Positions 4,996 through 7,565 of a stretch of 7,565 nt of DNA are shown here, one piece after another. The translations under genes and the position numbers were made by a program. Source of the DNA: Comamonadaceae bacterium (GTDB lineage Bacteria > Pseudomonadota > Gammaproteobacteria > Burkholderiales > Burkholderiaceae_C). Below the pieces are notes generated by a model. The model was not told the DNA's origin. It made no database searches and worked only from the letters and a program-made list of their open reading frames with translations. The stretch's first letter is position 1. Every line of letters begins with the position of its first letter. The stretch covers positions 1-7,565 of the forward strand of contig CANGOY010000083.1 in NCBI GenBank assembly GCA_947455585.1, read 5' to 3'.

Positions 4996-6219
4996 TTGAA
5001 GAAGATCCAAAAATCCAACAAGCTGTCCAACGTCTGTTATGACATTCGCGGTCCCATCATGGACCGAGCGCGTCAAATGGAGGAGGAAGGCCACAAGATC
5101 ATCAAACTCAACATTGGCAACTTGGCCGTGTTTGGGTTCGACGCGCCTGAAGAAATTCAGCAAGACATGATTCGCAATCTGCCCACCTCGGCTGGCTACT
5201 CCGACAGCAAAGGCATTTTTGGCGCCCGAAAAGCGGTGATGCACGAGACGCAAAAGCAAGGCATCAAAGGCGTCACGCTGGATGACATTTACTTGGGCAA
5301 TGGCGCGAGTGAACTTATTGTGATGGCCACCAACGGCTTGCTCAACAACGGCGACGAGTTGTTGTTGCCTGCGCCCGACTACCCGCTGTGGACCGCGGCG
5401 GTCAGCTTGTCTGGCGGCACACCTGTGCACTATGTGTGTGACGAAGCGAATGGTTGGATGCCAGACATCGAAGACATTCGCTCAAAAATTACCAAGAACA
5501 CCAAGGGCATTGTGGTTATCAACCCCAATAACCCAACGGGTGCTTTGTATTCTGACGAGTTGCTGCTGCAAATCGTTGAGCTCGCACGCAAGCATGGCTT
5601 GATCATTTTTGCCGACGAGGTGTATGACAAGGTTTTGTACGACGGCGTCAAACACACGCCGCTTGGCAGCTTGAGCGAAGACGTGTTGACGCTCACGTTC
5701 AATTCGTTGTCCAAGAGCTACCGCTCATGTGGTTACCGTGCGGGATGGTTGGTGGTGTCGGGCGACAAAAAGCCTGCGGCCGATTACATCGAGGGCCTCA
5801 ACATGCTCTCGAACATGCGCTTGTGTGCCAACGTGCCAGGCCAGTGGGCGATTCAAACCGCTTTGGGCGGCTACCAAAGCATCAACGATTTGGTGGGCGA
5901 GGGGGGGCGTTTGCGCAAGCAACGCGATTTGGCTTATGGGCTCATCACCGCTATTCCTGGCGTGACCTGTGTGAAGCCGCAAGCCGCGCTGTACATGTTC
6001 CCGCGCTTGGACCCCAAGGTGTACCCCATCAAAGACGACCAACAGTTTTTCTTGGAGTTGCTCCAAGAAACCAAGGTCATGCTCGTGCAGGGCACCGGCT
6101 TTAACTGGAAGACCACGGACCACTTCCGTATCGTGTTCTTGCCCCACGAAGACGACTTGCGTGAGGCCATCTCGCGCATCGCAAAATTCTTAGAAAACTA
6201 CCGAAGCAGAAAAGCATGA
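4996..6219 (+). CDS. alaA: Glutamate-pyruvate (alanine) aminotransferase, AlaA-type
   Basis: This is a class I/II PLP-dependent aminotransferase of 407 residues, very like E. coli AlaA (YfbQ) from end to end. AlaA transfers the amino group between glutamate and pyruvate to make alanine. Shared stretches include NVCYDIRGP (12-20), PAPDYPLWTAAVSLS (125-139) and NPNNPTGA (176-183, N179 near the cofactor). IIFADEVYDK (203-212, D207) and NSLSKSYR (236-243, K240 the PLP Schiff-base lysine) follow, then MRLCANVP (274-281) and the substrate-carboxylate arginine R378 in HFRIVFLP. The start is TTG at 4996: no ATG or GTG is in frame nearby upstream, and the N-terminus aligns with E. coli AlaA from residue 1. 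GGAGGG at 4987-4992 is a strong but closely spaced ribosome binding site. The stop overlaps the start of hom. The exact substrate pair is inferred from similarity. Confidence 0.93.
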   Translation: MKKIQKSNKLSNVCYDIRGPIMDRARQMEEEGHKIIKLNIGNLAVFGFDAPEEIQQDMIRNLPTSAGYSDSKGIFGARKAVMHETQKQGIKGVTLDDIYLGNGASELIVMATNGLLNNGDELLLPAPDYPLWTAAVSLSGGTPVHYVCDEANGWMPDIEDIRSKITKNTKGIVVINPNNPTGALYSDELLLQIVELARKHGLIIFADEVYDKVLYDGVKHTPLGSLSEDVLTLTFNSLSKSYRSCGYRAGWLVVSGDKKPAADYIEGLNMLSNMRLCANVPGQWAIQTALGGYQSINDLVGEGGRLRKQRDLAYGLITAIPGVTCVKPQAALYMFPRLDPKVYPIKDDQQFFLELLQETKVMLVQGTGFNWKTTDHFRIVFLPHEDDLREAISRIAKFLENYRSRKA

Positions 6220-7526
6220 AACCGATTCAAGTAGGCCTTTTAGGCATTGGCACTGTAGGCGGCGGCACATTTGAAGTGCTCAAACGCAACCAAGAAGAAA
6301 TCCAACGTCGCGCCGGTCGCGGCATTGAAGTCACCATGGTGGCCGACCTCGATGTGGCCCGTGCCAAAAGCATCGTGGGGGCGAATGTGCAAGTGGTGGA
6401 CGACGCACGCAAAGTCATCGCCAATCCAGACATCGACATCGTGGTTGAGTTAATTGGCGGCTACGGCATTGCCAAGCAACTCGTGCTCGAAGCCATTGAG
6501 GCAGGCAAGCATGTGGTCACGGCCAACAAAGCATTGCTGGCCGTGCACGGCACAGAAATTTTTGCAGCCGCCCACAAAAAGGGCGTGATGGTGGCGTTTG
6601 AAGCCGCAGTGGCCGGTGGTATTCCCATCATCAAAGCGTTGCGCGAAGGCCTGACTGCCAACCGCATTCAGTGGCTGGCTGGCATCATCAACGGCACGAC
6701 CAATTTCATCTTGTCTGAGATGCGCGACAAGGGCTTGACCTTTGACGACGTGCTCAAGCAGGCGCAGGCTTTGGGCTATGCCGAAGCCGACCCCACTTTT
6801 GACATCGAAGGTGTGGACGCAGCCCACAAAGTCACACTCATGTCGGCCATCGCGTTTGGCGTGCCCGTGCAGTTTGACAAGGCCTATGTGGAAGGCATCA
6901 CCAAGCTCGAAGCGCAAGACATCAAGTACGCCGAACAACTCGGCTACCGCATCAAGCTCTTGGGTATCTCCAAGCGCACGCCAGCGGGCATTGAACTGCG
7001 CGTGCACCCCTGCTTAGTGCCAGCCAAGCGTTTGATTGCCAATGTTGAAGGCGCGATGAATGCCGTCATGGTGCATGCAGATGCTGTGGGTACTACGCTG
7101 TATTACGGCAAAGGTGCGGGCAGCGAGCCCACTGCCAGCGCTGTGATTGCCGACTTGGTGGACATCACACGTTTGCACACCGCAGACCCACTCAATCGCG
7201 TGCCGCATTTGGCGTTCCAGCCAGACGCGATGAGCAGCTTGCCGATTCTGCCCATAGCCCAAGTGGTCACCAGCTACTACCTGCGTTTGCGCGTGGCCGA
7301 CCAAGCGGGCGTGCTCGCCAAGGTTACCGGCATTTTGGCCAACGCCGACATCAGCATTGATGCGGTGTTGCAGCGCGAAGCCGGTGAGGGCGAGAGCCAC
7401 ACCGACCTCATCATCTTGACTCACGATTGCGTGGAAGCCAAGATGAACCAAGCCATCGCTGAGATGCAACAACTCAGCACTGTGTTGGCCCCCATCACCC
7501 GCATCCGCAAAGAAGAGTTGAACTGA
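6216..7526 (+). CDS. hom: Homoserine dehydrogenase
   Basis: This enzyme reduces aspartate 4-semialdehyde to homoserine with NAD(P)H, the branch-point step toward threonine and methionine. The 436-residue protein is the monofunctional form, without a fused aspartokinase. It has an N-terminal Rossmann domain with GLLGIGTVGGG (7-17), then TANKALL (102-108, K105). The catalytic domain contains AGIINGTTNFIL (155-166) and GYAEADPTFDIEGVDAAHK (187-205), with D201 and K205 as the expected catalytic pair. A C-terminal ACT domain (about 354-432, starting YYLRLRVADQAGVLAKV) suggests allosteric feedback by an amino acid, most likely threonine. The ATG overlaps the alaA stop as ATGA (6216-6219). No strong ribosome binding site precedes it, which fits translational coupling. 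thrC starts within its stop codon. Confidence 0.97.
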   Translation: MKPIQVGLLGIGTVGGGTFEVLKRNQEEIQRRAGRGIEVTMVADLDVARAKSIVGANVQVVDDARKVIANPDIDIVVELIGGYGIAKQLVLEAIEAGKHVVTANKALLAVHGTEIFAAAHKKGVMVAFEAAVAGGIPIIKALREGLTANRIQWLAGIINGTTNFILSEMRDKGLTFDDVLKQAQALGYAEADPTFDIEGVDAAHKVTLMSAIAFGVPVQFDKAYVEGITKLEAQDIKYAEQLGYRIKLLGISKRTPAGIELRVHPCLVPAKRLIANVEGAMNAVMVHADAVGTTLYYGKGAGSEPTASAVIADLVDITRLHTADPLNRVPHLAFQPDAMSSLPILPIAQVVTSYYLRLRVADQAGVLAKVTGILANADISIDAVLQREAGEGESHTDLIILTHDCVEAKMNQAIAEMQQLSTVLAPITRIRKEELN

Positions 7527-7565
7527 TGCTGTATTTGTCCACGCGCGGCCACGCCGAGCGCAAGC
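7526..7565 (+). CDS. thrC: Threonine synthase, N-terminal end (partial)
   Basis: Thirteen codons are visible before the window ends: MLYLSTRGHAERK. This is the characteristic start of the long-form bacterial threonine synthase, a PLP enzyme that converts O-phosphohomoserine to threonine. The ATG shares its A with the last base of the hom stop (TGATG, 7524-7528), so the pair is likely translationally coupled. Only a weak GAAGAG precedes it. The hom-thrC neighbourhood supports the call. The homoserine kinase needed between the two enzymes is not in the window. Confidence 0.88.
   Translation, partial: MLYLSTRGHAERK

Noticed and set aside
4932..5030. Longer N-terminus for the Mth938-like protein
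   Set aside because: It would overlap the 5' end of divergent alaA and adds residues unlike the family. The ATG at 4931 has AAGG at good spacing.
1..7565. Mobile elements, CRISPR arrays, toxin-antitoxin or defence systems, tRNA or rRNA
   Set aside because: No transposase, terminal repeats, spaced direct repeats or RNA-gene signatures were seen. All larger reading frames belong to core metabolic or information-processing families.

Overview
The window is an ordinary chromosomal housekeeping segment from a moderately GC-rich betaproteobacterium. Burkholderiales is likely, and the family Comamonadaceae (Limnohabitans/Rhodoferax-like) is my best guess. That placement rests on remembered protein wording, such as the peroxiredoxin start MAIVVNKPLPEF and the PhoH start MPLPPAPAKR, and on the gene order rpsR-rplI-dnaB followed by alaA-hom-thrC. 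It is inference, not a database result.

Layout. Positions 1-58 hold the 3' end of rpsR (ribosomal protein S18), followed by rplI (L9) and a strong intrinsic terminator with a UUCG tetraloop. A gap of about 100 bp carrying a consensus DnaA box leads into dnaB (replicative helicase). Converging on dnaB, with only 13 bp between stop codons, is a PIN-PhoH family ATPase gene on the minus strand. Upstream of it on the same strand are a bcp/PrxQ-type peroxiredoxin and a small Mth938/Xcc1710-like (DUF498) protein. A bcp terminator hairpin and two other dyad-symmetric elements lie in the gaps between these genes. From a 64-bp divergent gap, the plus strand then carries alaA (PLP aminotransferase, TTG start), hom (homoserine dehydrogenase) and the first 13 codons of thrC (threonine synthase). 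These three overlap stop-to-start and look like one translationally coupled operon.

How the genes work together. rpsR-rplI is the end of the usual rpsF-(priB)-rpsR-rplI ribosomal operon, which in many proteobacteria lies next to dnaB. Hom and ThrC are successive enzymes from aspartate semialdehyde toward threonine, and AlaA links glutamate and pyruvate to alanine in the same operon. PhoH, Bcp and the DUF498 protein share a strand, but a terminator separates bcp from phoH.

I found no mobile element, CRISPR array, tRNA or rRNA, and no evidence of an undescribed multi-gene system. The items most worth a second look are small-scale: the DnaA box in front of dnaB, a two-bulge hairpin in the presumed bcp leader, an interrupted palindrome between bcp and phoH, a peroxiredoxin lacking the usual resolving cysteine, and the TTG start of alaA inside a possible hairpin.
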